Assembly: GCA_965216135.1 (NCBI GenBank)
Contig: CBDCFL010000021.1
Location: 1 to 64,000, forward strand
Length of the DNA: 64,000 nt
From: CBDCFL01 sp965216135
Lineage (GTDB): Bacteria; Pseudomonadota; Alphaproteobacteria; Rhodobacterales; Rhodobacteraceae
Direction of reading: 5' to 3'
Shown here: positions 26,906-35,398 of the stretch, piece by piece
Position numbering within the stretch: the stretch's first letter is position 1
How the letters are laid out: each line of letters starts with the position of its first letter
Notes under the pieces: model-generated
Told to the model about the DNA's origin: nothing
Databases searched by the model: none
Seen by the model: only the letters and a program-made list of their open reading frames with translations
Program-made: the position numbers and the translations under genes

Positions 26906-28153
26906 GTGATCGCCCCAGAGCTTTCGGATGTCATCGAGCGGTTCTTTCAGGGCTGCGGGCCACAAAGGTTGGGTGTCGCCGTATCAGGCGGCGGTGACAG
27001 TCTGGCGCTTTTGCATCTGTTGCATGATTGGGGCGCTGTCGCGGAGATTTGTGCCGTAACCGTGGATCATCGCCTGCGCGCGGCGTCACACGATGAAGCC
27101 GAGCAGGTTGCGCGGATCTGCGATGGGCTGGGGATCGGCCATGACATTCTGAGTTGGGATGATTGGGACGGCGCGGGCAATCTGCAGGACCAGGCGCGCC
27201 GGGCGCGCATTCGGCTGATCGGGCAATGGGCACGCGACAAGGCGCAGTCGATGGTAGCCCTGGGACATACCGCCGATGACCAGGCCGAGAACCTGCTTTT
27301 GCGACTGGCGCGCCAAGCAGGCATTGACGGGCTAGCCGCGATGCAGGACAGGCGTGAGATGGCCGGGGTGACCTGGGTGCGGCCTTTGCTGGACGTGCGG
27401 CGGTCGCAATTGCGCGACTATCTGCGGGCCAGGGGGGTCAAATGGCTCGAAGACCCAAGCAACGAAGATCCCCAATATGACCGCGTAAAGATGCGCATCG
27501 CGTTGAAAACACTAGAGCCGTTAGGCATTACCGTGAGCGCGCTGAACACGGTTTCGGCGCGTCTGGACGAGGCGCGAGAGGTTGTCGCGACAGCGGCCCA
27601 TGCAGCCGCGCAAAAGATCGTGACGATTGATGCGGGCGATGTTGTAGCTGACCGCGTGCAAATTTTGCAGGTGCCGGCAGAGATCAGGCGGCGATTGCTG
27701 GCGCATGGATTGCGGTGGGTGGCGAGCGCTGATTACGGGCCGCGCCAAAGCGGGGTGAGCAACGCCATAGAGGCCATTGAAGACAAACGCGATTTTACGC
27801 TGCACGGGTGCCTGATCCTGAGCGATGATCACCGCATTCGCATTTGCCGGGAGGCAAGGGCGGTCAGCGATATGCGCGCCGGTATCGACGAGATTTGGGA
27901 CAGCCGCTGGCGGGCCGATGGGCCGTCCGACATTGAGGGCGTGATGCATATTTCAGCGCTCGGCGAAGATGGATTGAAAGAATGCTCGACGTGGAAAGAA
28001 ACGAACCGGCCAAAGGCGGCCCTGATCGCATCGCCGACGATCTGGTGTGGCAGCGAATTGGTTGCCGCGCCCCATGCAGGACTTGCCGCCGGGTGGTCGG
28101 TAAATCTGTCCCCCGACGTTAAGGATTTCTTCACATCTTTATTATCGCGTTGA
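26906..28153 (+). CDS. tilS: tRNA(Ile)-lysidine synthase TilS
   Basis: 415 residues from GTG 26906, just after cpoB. It converts the wobble C of tRNA-Ile(CAU) to lysidine. The ATP pyrophosphatase P-loop AVSGGGDSLALLHLLHDWG lies near the N-terminus. ALGHTADDQAENLLLRLARQ is the second conserved block. The C-terminal region is less conserved, as in Alphaproteobacteria. No upstream ATG fits the frame before the motif. Confidence 0.9.
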   Translation: MIAPELSDVIERFFQGCGPQRLGVAVSGGGDSLALLHLLHDWGAVAEICAVTVDHRLRAASHDEAEQVARICDGLGIGHDILSWDDWDGAGNLQDQARRARIRLIGQWARDKAQSMVALGHTADDQAENLLLRLARQAGIDGLAAMQDRREMAGVTWVRPLLDVRRSQLRDYLRARGVKWLEDPSNEDPQYDRVKMRIALKTLEPLGITVSALNTVSARLDEAREVVATAAHAAAQKIVTIDAGDVVADRVQILQVPAEIRRRLLAHGLRWVASADYGPRQSGVSNAIEAIEDKRDFTLHGCLILSDDHRIRICREARAVSDMRAGIDEIWDSRWRADGPSDIEGVMHISALGEDGLKECSTWKETNRPKAALIASPTIWCGSELVAAPHAGLAAGWSVNLSPDVKDFFTSLLSR

Positions 28154-28230
28154 ATAGGCCGTCTTAATGCCTAAATTAGATGTCAGTGGACGGCTCAGAC
28201 CCGTGAGCGGACTTTGTTGGGAGAGTAATT

Positions 28231-30147
28231 TTGGGCAACGCGCGCAATATCGCCTTTTGGGTTGTACTATTTCTGTTGGTACTGGCCCTGTTCAATCTGT
28301 TCAGCGGTGGCCAGACGGCAATCAGCTCTCAGACGATCAGCTATTCCGAGTTTGTCCATGCGGTTGACGCCGGAGAGGTGGAGAGCGTCACGCTCGACGG
28401 CGAAAAGGTGCTGTTTACCGGCAGCAACGGCCAGCAATATGTGACCATCAAGCCCGGCGATGCGGACATTGCCGACAAATTGCTTGAGCGCAATATCGCG
28501 GTAAACGCCAAGCCCCAGCAGCAAACGGGATTTTCGGCGATCGTGATGACGTTCCTGCCGTTCCTGCTGCTGATTGGGGTGTGGATTTATTTCATGAACC
28601 GGATGCAGGGCGGCGGCCGTGGCGGGGCGATGGGCTTTGGCAAAAGCCGCGCCAAACTGCTGACTGAGAAACACGGGCGGGTTACGTTTGACGATGTCGC
28701 CGGTATCGACGAGGCCAAGGAAGAGCTGGAAGAAATCGTCGAGTTCCTGCGCAACCCGCAGAAATTTTCGCGCCTGGGTGGCAAGATACCCAAAGGTGCC
28801 CTGCTGGTCGGCCCGCCCGGCACCGGTAAGACCCTGCTGGCGCGTGCTATCGCCGGTGAGGCAGGTGTGCCGTTCTTCACAATCTCAGGGTCTGACTTTG
28901 TTGAGATGTTTGTCGGCGTCGGTGCGAGCCGGGTGCGCGACATGTTCGAGCAGGCCAAGAAAAGTGCGCCGTGCATTGTATTCATCGACGAAATTGACGC
29001 CGTGGGGCGTTCTCGTGGCGTTGGCTACGGCGGCGGTAATGACGAGCGCGAGCAGACACTGAACCAGCTTTTGGTCGAAATGGACGGGTTTGAAGCCAAC
29101 GAGGGCATCATCATCGTGGCCGCGACCAACCGGCCCGATGTTCTGGACCCCGCATTGCTGCGTCCGGGCCGTTTTGACCGCCAGATGCAGGTGCCGATGC
29201 CTGATATCAAGGGCCGTGACAAAATCCTTGGCGTTCATGCCCGCAAGGTTCCGTTGGGACCGGATGTGGACTTGCGCATCATCGCGCGCGGCACGCCGGG
29301 GTTTTCGGGTGCCGATCTGGCCAATCTGGTCAACGAAAGCGCGTTGGCTGCGGCGCGTTTAGGCCGGCGTTTCGTGACCATGGAAGATTTCGAGAAAGCC
29401 AAGGACAAGGTCATGATGGGGCCGGAGCGGCGATCCATGGTGATGACCGAAGACGAAAAGAAACTGACCGCTTATCACGAGGCGGGTCATGCAGTTGTTG
29501 GCATTCATGTCCCGCAGCATGACCCGATCCACAAGGCGACGATCATTCCGCGCGGCGCGTCGCTTGGGCTGGTGCTGGCGTTGCCGGAACGCGATCAATT
29601 GTCGGTGACCAAGACCAAGTACAAATCCAAGATCGCCATGGCGATGGGCGGAAGGGTCGCCGAGGAGCTAATATTTGGCGAAGAAAATGTAACCTCGGGC
29701 GCGGCCTCGGACATTCAACAAGTTTCGAGGATCGCGCGCGCCATGGTGACGCAGTTCGGCATGTCCGACAGGCTCGGCAACATCGACTATGCCAATGAGC
29801 AGAACAGCTTTCTTGGCAACTACCCCACCGGCCAAACCCATGCCGGCGAAACCCAGAAGCTCATTGACGAGGAAGTTCAAGGACTGGTCGATGAAGGCTA
29901 CGAAACCGCCAAAAAGGTTCTGACCGAACATTCCAAAGAGTTGGAAAACCTCGCGAAGGGCCTGCTGGAATATGAAACGCTGACTGGCCCGGAAATTGCC
30001 AGGGTTATCGCGGGTGAACCGCCGAAATCCGAAGATGGCGATGACGGGATCAGCGAAGCGGCCGATGCAAGCTCGGTGACCGCGATCCCGAAAACCAAGC
30101 CACGGTCAAAGCCGTCGGGCGGTCTGGAGCCTGAGCCCTCGGCCTGA
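28231..30147 (+). CDS. ftsH: ATP-dependent zinc metalloprotease FtsH
   Basis: 638 residues from TTG 28231, behind GGGAG. Two N-terminal transmembrane helices flank a periplasmic domain (about 30-105). The AAA+ domain has Walker A GPPGTGKT (194-201) and Walker B CIVFIDEIDAVG; the zinc site is HEAGH (416-420). FtsH degrades misfolded membrane proteins and regulators. Typical tilS-ftsH neighbourhood. Confidence 0.96.
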   Translation: MGNARNIAFWVVLFLLVLALFNLFSGGQTAISSQTISYSEFVHAVDAGEVESVTLDGEKVLFTGSNGQQYVTIKPGDADIADKLLERNIAVNAKPQQQTGFSAIVMTFLPFLLLIGVWIYFMNRMQGGGRGGAMGFGKSRAKLLTEKHGRVTFDDVAGIDEAKEELEEIVEFLRNPQKFSRLGGKIPKGALLVGPPGTGKTLLARAIAGEAGVPFFTISGSDFVEMFVGVGASRVRDMFEQAKKSAPCIVFIDEIDAVGRSRGVGYGGGNDEREQTLNQLLVEMDGFEANEGIIIVAATNRPDVLDPALLRPGRFDRQMQVPMPDIKGRDKILGVHARKVPLGPDVDLRIIARGTPGFSGADLANLVNESALAAARLGRRFVTMEDFEKAKDKVMMGPERRSMVMTEDEKKLTAYHEAGHAVVGIHVPQHDPIHKATIIPRGASLGLVLALPERDQLSVTKTKYKSKIAMAMGGRVAEELIFGEENVTSGAASDIQQVSRIARAMVTQFGMSDRLGNIDYANEQNSFLGNYPTGQTHAGETQKLIDEEVQGLVDEGYETAKKVLTEHSKELENLAKGLLEYETLTGPEIARVIAGEPPKSEDGDDGISEAADASSVTAIPKTKPRSKPSGGLEPEPSA

Positions 30148-30935
30148 TGGCCAATCCGCAGAGCGGACAAGATTGGAGCCCCGAAGCCTACGGCAGGTTT
30201 CGGGGTTTGCGTTTGCGCCCGGCGATCGACCTTTTGATGCAGGTTGGCGAGCTGCCCGAGGGCGACATCGTCGATCTTGGCTGTGGTTCTGGGCAGGTTG
30301 GCCCGGCACTGGTCGGGCGCTGGCCCTCACGAAAGCTGATCGGCGTGGATATGTCCGCGGCGATGCTGGAAGAGGCGGAACTGGTTGACTGTTACGGGCA
30401 ATTGAGCCGGGCGGATGTGGCGGAATGGGCGCCCGATCGCCCGCCCGCTTTGATATTCTCAAACGCGGTGTGCCATTGGTTGGACGATCATGCGCGCCTG
30501 TTTGCGCGTCTGGCGGCGAGCCTGTGCGCCGGGGGCGTGCTGGCGGTGCAGATGCCGCGCCAGGAGGAGGCGCCAAGTCACCGGCTGATACAGCAGATCG
30601 CCGGTCGTTTGTATGGTGACAGGTTTGACTATGCGCGCTGGTGCCCGCGCGTCAGTGAGCCGCTGGTCTATGCAAAATCGCTGGCTGGGCTTGGCGAGTT
30701 GAACCTTTGGGAAGTTGAATGTTTTCAACATCTTGCGGCGGCAGAATGTGGACATCCGGTACGCCATTTCACCCAATCAACGGCTCTAAGGCCGATCCTT
30801 GAACGCTTATCCGCGACCGAGACCCAGGCGTTTCTGCCCGCCTACGACGCCGCGCTTCAGACCGCCTATCCGCTGGCCGACGATGGCTGCGCGACGTTTC
30901 CGTTCCGGCGTTTGTTTTTCAGGCTGCGCTGCTGA
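30147..30935 (+). CDS. SAM-dependent methyltransferase (BioC / trans-aconitate type)
   Basis: 262 residues; the ATG overlaps the ftsH TGA. Class I methyltransferase with motif I IVDLGCGSGQVGPAL, acidic motif II LIGVDMSAAML, and LIFSNAVCHWLDDHARLFAR. The sequence WSPEAYGRFRGLRLRPAIDL at the N-terminus and the late RHFTQSTALRPILERL resemble trans-aconitate 2-methyltransferase and BioC. The substrate is not settled. Confidence 0.75.
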   Translation: MANPQSGQDWSPEAYGRFRGLRLRPAIDLLMQVGELPEGDIVDLGCGSGQVGPALVGRWPSRKLIGVDMSAAMLEEAELVDCYGQLSRADVAEWAPDRPPALIFSNAVCHWLDDHARLFARLAASLCAGGVLAVQMPRQEEAPSHRLIQQIAGRLYGDRFDYARWCPRVSEPLVYAKSLAGLGELNLWEVECFQHLAAAECGHPVRHFTQSTALRPILERLSATETQAFLPAYDAALQTAYPLADDGCATFPFRRLFFRLRC

Positions 30936-31082
30936 AACCTGCGCCGGTTTTGAACCAATCAACCCCGATTTAGCCCGGTGACTATCAGGTGCCGCCATGG
31001 CGCAAAAAAACGCTAGGCATGAAAGTGATCGCCGCGTATAGCCCCTTGAATCAAAATTACCGACGATAACGGGGAAATTGTC

Positions 31083-32759
31083 ATGCGTTACAAGACGGAC
31101 ATCGAAATTGCGCGCCAGGCAAAAAAGCGCCCGATCCAGGAGATCGGTGAAAAACTTGGTATCTCGTCGGACCATTTACTTCCCTATGGCCATGACAAGG
31201 CGAAGGTCAGCCAGGAATTCATCAATTCGGTTCAGGACCGTAAGAATGGCAAGCTGATCCTTGTAACGGCCGTAAACCCGACCCCCGCGGGCGAAGGCAA
31301 AACCACAACCACCGTGGGCCTGGGCGACGGGCTGAACCGGATCGGCAAGAAAGCCTGCATCTGTATCCGCGAGGCTTCGCTGGGTCCGAACTTCGGGATG
31401 AAGGGTGGTGCTGCGGGTGGTGGCTATGCCCAGGTTGTGCCGATGGAGGATATGAACCTTCATTTCACCGGCGATTTTCATGCGATCACCTCGGCGCATT
31501 CGCTGCTGAGCGCGATGATCGACAATCATGTCTACTGGGGCAATGCGCTGGAGATCGACACAAGGCGCGTGGTCTGGCGGCGCGTCGTTGACATGAACGA
31601 CCGGGCGCTTCGCCAGATCACCGCCTCGCTTGGCGGCGTGACCAATGGCTTTCCGCGCGAAGCCGGATTTGACATCACCGTCGCCTCTGAGGTCATGGCC
31701 ATCCTGTGCCTGTCAAATAACCTGAAAGACCTGGAAAAAAAGTTGGGCGACATGATCCTGGCCTACAGGCGGGACAAATCGCCGGTTTTCTGCCGCGACA
31801 TCAAAGCCCACGGCGCGATGACGGTGCTGTTGAAAGACGCGATGCAGCCCAACCTGGTGCAGACACTGGAAAATAACCCGGCCTTTGTGCACGGTGGCCC
31901 GTTTGCCAATATCGCCCATGGTTGCAACTCAGTCATCGCGACGACCACGGCGCTGAAACTGGCCGATTATGTTGTCACCGAAGCCGGATTTGGCGCCGAT
32001 CTTGGTGCTGAGAAGTTCATGAACATCAAATGCCGCAAGGCGGGCCTTGCCCCTGCGGCGGTTGTGGTTGTGGCGACTGTGCGGGCGATGAAAATGAACG
32101 GCGGCGTGGCCAAGGCCGATCTGGGCGCGGAAAACGTCGACGCGGTGAAAAAGGGCTGTCCGAACCTTGGCCGCCATGTCGAAAACGTCAAATCATTTGG
32201 CGTGCCGGTGGTCGTGGCGATCAACCATTTCGTCACCGACACCGATGCCGAGGTGGCCGCGATAAAAGCATATGTCGAAGCCCATGGGGCCGAGGCGATT
32301 GTCAGCCGGCATTGGGAACTGGGCAGCGAAGGCGCTGAGCCGCTGGCGCGCCGCGTGGCCGAGATCGCCGATGCGGATATTGCCAATTTCGCGCCCATCT
32401 ACGACGACGATATGAGCCTGTTTGAGAAGATCGAGACAATTGCCAAGCGTATTTATCGTGCTGATGACGTGCTGGCCGACAAGTCGATCCGCGATCAGCT
32501 TCATACCTGGGAGAAACAGGGCTACGGAAATCTGCCGGTCTGCATGGCGAAAACGCAATACAGCTTTACTACCGACCCTAACGTGCGCGGTGCGCCGACC
32601 GGGCATTCGGTTCCGGTGCGCGAAGTGCGGCTTTCGGCGGGTGCCGGTTTTGTGGTGGTGATCTGCGGTGAGATTATGACCATGCCTGGATTGCCACGGC
32701 TACCCGCCGCCGAAAACATCATGTTGAACGAAGCCGGCGAGATCGAAGGGCTGTTCTAA
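31083..32759 (+). CDS. fhs: Formate-tetrahydrofolate ligase
   Basis: 558 residues. Makes 10-formyl-THF from formate, THF and ATP. P-loop NPTPAGEGKTTTTVGLGDGL (65-84), EASLGPNFGMKGGAAGGGYA and PVFCRDIKAHGAMTVLL are family signatures, and PGLPRLPAAENIML marks the C-terminus. Adjacent folD completes interconversion of one-carbon folates. In marine Roseobacters this pair supports oxidation of methyl groups from methylated compounds. Confidence 0.96.
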   Translation: MRYKTDIEIARQAKKRPIQEIGEKLGISSDHLLPYGHDKAKVSQEFINSVQDRKNGKLILVTAVNPTPAGEGKTTTTVGLGDGLNRIGKKACICIREASLGPNFGMKGGAAGGGYAQVVPMEDMNLHFTGDFHAITSAHSLLSAMIDNHVYWGNALEIDTRRVVWRRVVDMNDRALRQITASLGGVTNGFPREAGFDITVASEVMAILCLSNNLKDLEKKLGDMILAYRRDKSPVFCRDIKAHGAMTVLLKDAMQPNLVQTLENNPAFVHGGPFANIAHGCNSVIATTTALKLADYVVTEAGFGADLGAEKFMNIKCRKAGLAPAAVVVVATVRAMKMNGGVAKADLGAENVDAVKKGCPNLGRHVENVKSFGVPVVVAINHFVTDTDAEVAAIKAYVEAHGAEAIVSRHWELGSEGAEPLARRVAEIADADIANFAPIYDDDMSLFEKIETIAKRIYRADDVLADKSIRDQLHTWEKQGYGNLPVCMAKTQYSFTTDPNVRGAPTGHSVPVREVRLSAGAGFVVVICGEIMTMPGLPRLPAAENIMLNEAGEIEGLF

Positions 32760-32778
32760 AGCCGGGTATGCGGACCTT

Positions 32779-32797
32779 GCGGGGCATCGAGCCCCGC
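32779..32797 (+). terminator. Hairpin between fhs and folD
   Basis: A perfect 7-bp stem GCGGGGC / GCCCCGC encloses a 5-base loop, 19 bases after the fhs stop. There is no T-run, so it is more likely an attenuating or RNA-stabilising hairpin than a strong terminator. Confidence 0.45.
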
Positions 32798-32848
32798 GCG
32801 GCCCGGCCTTTGGCAAGAGTGTTTTGACCAGGAAAAGCGAAAACAGCC

Positions 32849-33742
32849 ATGAGCGCGACGATCATTGACGGCAAGGCCTTTGCGGCCAAAATTCGCGGCA
32901 AGGTTAGCGAGCATGTTGCCCGACTGAAAGCCGATCGTGGTCTCGTGCCCGGTCTGGCCGTGGTTTTGGTTGGCGAGGATCCGGCCAGCCAGGTTTATGT
33001 CCGCTCAAAAGGCAAGCAGACGGTCGAAGCGGGGATGAAATCGGTCGAACATAAGTTGGATGCAAGCACATCTGAGGCCGATCTTCTGGGGCTTGTCGAC
33101 CAGCTGAACAACGACGAGACAATCCACGGCATATTGGTTCAGCTGCCGTTGCCTGGGCATCTGAACGAAGATCTGGTGATCAATTCCATTGATCCGTCCA
33201 AGGATGTCGATGGTTTTCACATTTCCAACGTGGGTCTGCTGGGTACCGGGCAGAAAAGCATGGTGCCGTGCACGCCGCTGGGAAGTCTGATGATGCTGCG
33301 CGATCATCATGGGTCGCTGTCGGGGCTGGATGCGGTGGTGATCGGGCGATCTAACATCGTCGGCAAACCGATGGCGCAACTTTTGATACGCGACAGCTGC
33401 ACGGTTACGGTTGCCCATTCGCGGACCAAGGATCTGCCGGATGTGGTGCGGCGCGCGGATATTGTCGTGGCCGCCGTTGGACACCCCGAGATGGTGCCCG
33501 GCACTTGGATCAAACCGGGCGCGACCGTGATCGACGTGGGCATCAACCGCGTCGACAAGCCCGACGGCGGCACCCGGCTGGTGGGCGACGTGGATTTCGC
33601 CAGCGCGTCAGAGGTTGCAGGGGCGATTACCCCGGTCCCAGGCGGAGTGGGGCCAATGACCATTGCCTGTCTCTTGGCCAATACGCTGACCTCGTGCTGC
33701 CGCGCCAATGGGTTGGACGAGCCGGACGGGCTGACTGTCTGA
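32849..33742 (+). CDS. folD: Bifunctional methylene-THF dehydrogenase/cyclohydrolase FolD
   Basis: 297 residues. Interconverts 5,10-methylene-THF, 5,10-methenyl-THF and 10-formyl-THF using NADP. The catalytic Tyr50-xxx-Lys54 (QVYVRSKGK) is present, followed by GILVQLPLPGHL, PCTPLG, the dinucleotide-binding VVIGRSNIVGKPMAQLL and TPVPGGVGPMTIACLL. Works directly with fhs just upstream. Confidence 0.96.
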   Translation: MSATIIDGKAFAAKIRGKVSEHVARLKADRGLVPGLAVVLVGEDPASQVYVRSKGKQTVEAGMKSVEHKLDASTSEADLLGLVDQLNNDETIHGILVQLPLPGHLNEDLVINSIDPSKDVDGFHISNVGLLGTGQKSMVPCTPLGSLMMLRDHHGSLSGLDAVVIGRSNIVGKPMAQLLIRDSCTVTVAHSRTKDLPDVVRRADIVVAAVGHPEMVPGTWIKPGATVIDVGINRVDKPDGGTRLVGDVDFASASEVAGAITPVPGGVGPMTIACLLANTLTSCCRANGLDEPDGLTV

Positions 33743-33930
33743 TCAAACGCTGGGGGCAGGTGCCCGAGACGGCGAATACGCGCTGACTTTGTGCGCGTGT
33801 GTGTGCCCGCGGATAGGATTTGGCGCAAGACTGATTACGAAAAGTTGAAAGCAGAGCCGGGTGCAGTATGTTGCCTTGGCCTCGCCGCCTGTCTATTCGA
33901 GACATTACACTTACCTTTTGCCAACAAATA

Positions 33931-34671
33931 ATGACCAAAGATATTCTAAATGATCTGCTCAAGACGGTGCGGGTGCCGGTGACGCTCTACACGATGGCGA
34001 TCGCCATCGCGTTTTTGACCCTTACCGGGCCATTTGGCACTTATGACAACGTGCCACTGGGATTTCGGTTCAGCTACTGGGCGCTTGTGGTCGTGACGGC
34101 CGCGGCAATGGCTCTGTCTATCGAGATGGCGCTGTCGCGATTACGTCCTGAGTGGGCGTTTTTGCTGCGCTCGGTCGTTGCCACCATGTTGATGATCCTG
34201 TTTTACACGCCCATTTTGTGGAACCTCGGCCATCTGCTGACCGGAAAATACCGGGAAGTTTCAAGCATTTGGGCAGAGGCGCTTTATGTAGCGCTGGCGA
34301 CACTGGCAATCTATACCTACGCTTCGTTCTGGCGTCGGATGCGCCCGCGGCAGGCACCGAATTTCGCTGAGCGCGCGGGCGTGAGCGAGGCCAATCCGAT
34401 CCAGCATGTGACCGCAGAGGATCACTACGTTCAGGTCAGGACACTTTCAGGCACCCAGCGGCTGTTGATGCGGTTTTCCGACGCGCTGGAACAATTGCAG
34501 GGCCTGGACGGGTTGCAGGTGCATCGCTCGCATTGGGTTTCGCGCGCTGCGATCCGGCGTCTGGACAAGCGCGGATCGCGGTTTGTCATTGTGCTTGATG
34601 ACGAGAGCGAAATACCGGTCAGCCGCGGGTTTCAGCCGTCGGTGGTGGCAGGTCTGGCCGCTGCGGGATAG
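33931..34671 (+). CDS. Membrane-anchored LytTR-family regulator
   Basis: 246 residues from ATG 33931. Four hydrophobic segments in the first ~140 residues are followed by a LytTR DNA-binding domain (about 150-240): IQHVTAEDHYVQVRTLSGTQ, LMRFSDALEQL, VHRSHWVSRAAIRRL and EIPVSRGFQPSV. There is no receiver domain, so the membrane part may sense the signal. The target genes are unknown. It converges with pdeM at only 9 bases. Confidence 0.85.
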   Translation: MTKDILNDLLKTVRVPVTLYTMAIAIAFLTLTGPFGTYDNVPLGFRFSYWALVVVTAAAMALSIEMALSRLRPEWAFLLRSVVATMLMILFYTPILWNLGHLLTGKYREVSSIWAEALYVALATLAIYTYASFWRRMRPRQAPNFAERAGVSEANPIQHVTAEDHYVQVRTLSGTQRLLMRFSDALEQLQGLDGLQVHRSHWVSRAAIRRLDKRGSRFVIVLDDESEIPVSRGFQPSVVAGLAAAG

Positions 34672-34680
34672 AGCGCCGGC

Positions 34681-35370
34681 TTAACGGGCGGTTTCTCTTG
34701 CCGGATGACGCGCCATGGGCACAGCGCAAACGGTGTGCGGCCCGGTCAAGATTGCGATGGCGTTTTCACTCATCAGATTTGCCAAGACCGCCGCCTTGCT
34801 TTTTAGCCCGCCGGTATAGGTGCCAAATGCGGGCAAAATCAGCCGGTGATCGTCGGCGAGAAAACAGGCGCGCGTTACCGATCCGCCGCGCGCTGTGACG
34901 CTTGCCTTGGGGTGGTAGTGGCCGGATATTTCGCCGCTGGCGTCCGCCTGGGCGATGTGGCGGAAGATCAGATTTATTGCCCGATATTCAGCCAGTTGCG
35001 TGCCCGCCAAGGGAACCGGCGCCGGGTCGTGGTTGCCGGTTACCCATATCCAATGTCGACCCGCCTGCATCCGCGTCAGCCACAGCGCTTCGTCGTCGGC
35101 CAGCGTTTCGGCGGCGTAATTATCGTCAAAACTATCGCCCAGACAGAGCACCTTGGCGGGCGCGAAATGTGCGATCATTGCGTCGAGGCGCGCCAACGTG
35201 TCACGGGTTTCATAAGGTGGCAGTATCGCGCCACCGCGGCGCGCGATGCGATCCGATTTACCCAGGTGCAGATCCGCGACCGCCAGCAGCCGCTCTGACG
35301 GCCACCAGAGCGCGCCGGAGGGCAGGGCCCAGAGCTGGTGTCCGGACAGAGCGATTGCGTGGTGGTTCAT
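34681..35370 (-). CDS. pdeM: Ligase-associated metallophosphoesterase PdeM
   Basis: 229 residues from ATG 35370. Calcineurin-like phosphoesterase motifs in order: VADLHLGKSDR, LCLGDSFDD, VTGNHDP, GHYHPKASV. In this family the gene accompanies a Lhr-like helicase and usually an ATP-dependent DNA ligase; the ligase is not present here. A TTG at 35406 would overlap the helicase stop but gives an atypical N-terminus. The family is thought to act in DNA repair. Confidence 0.88.
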   Translation of the reverse strand: MNHHAIALSGHQLWALPSGALWWPSERLLAVADLHLGKSDRIARRGGAILPPYETRDTLARLDAMIAHFAPAKVLCLGDSFDDNYAAETLADDEALWLTRMQAGRHWIWVTGNHDPAPVPLAGTQLAEYRAINLIFRHIAQADASGEISGHYHPKASVTARGGSVTRACFLADDHRLILPAFGTYTGGLKSKAAVLANLMSENAIAILTGPHTVCAVPMARHPARETAR

Positions 35371-35398
35371 CTTTTGTTCTCTATCTAGCGCGACGCGT

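Noticed and set aside
30936..31082. Folate-related riboswitch in the fhs leader
   Set aside because: I could not find a conserved multi-stem pattern; the 147 bases show only ordinary sequence and a weak start signal.
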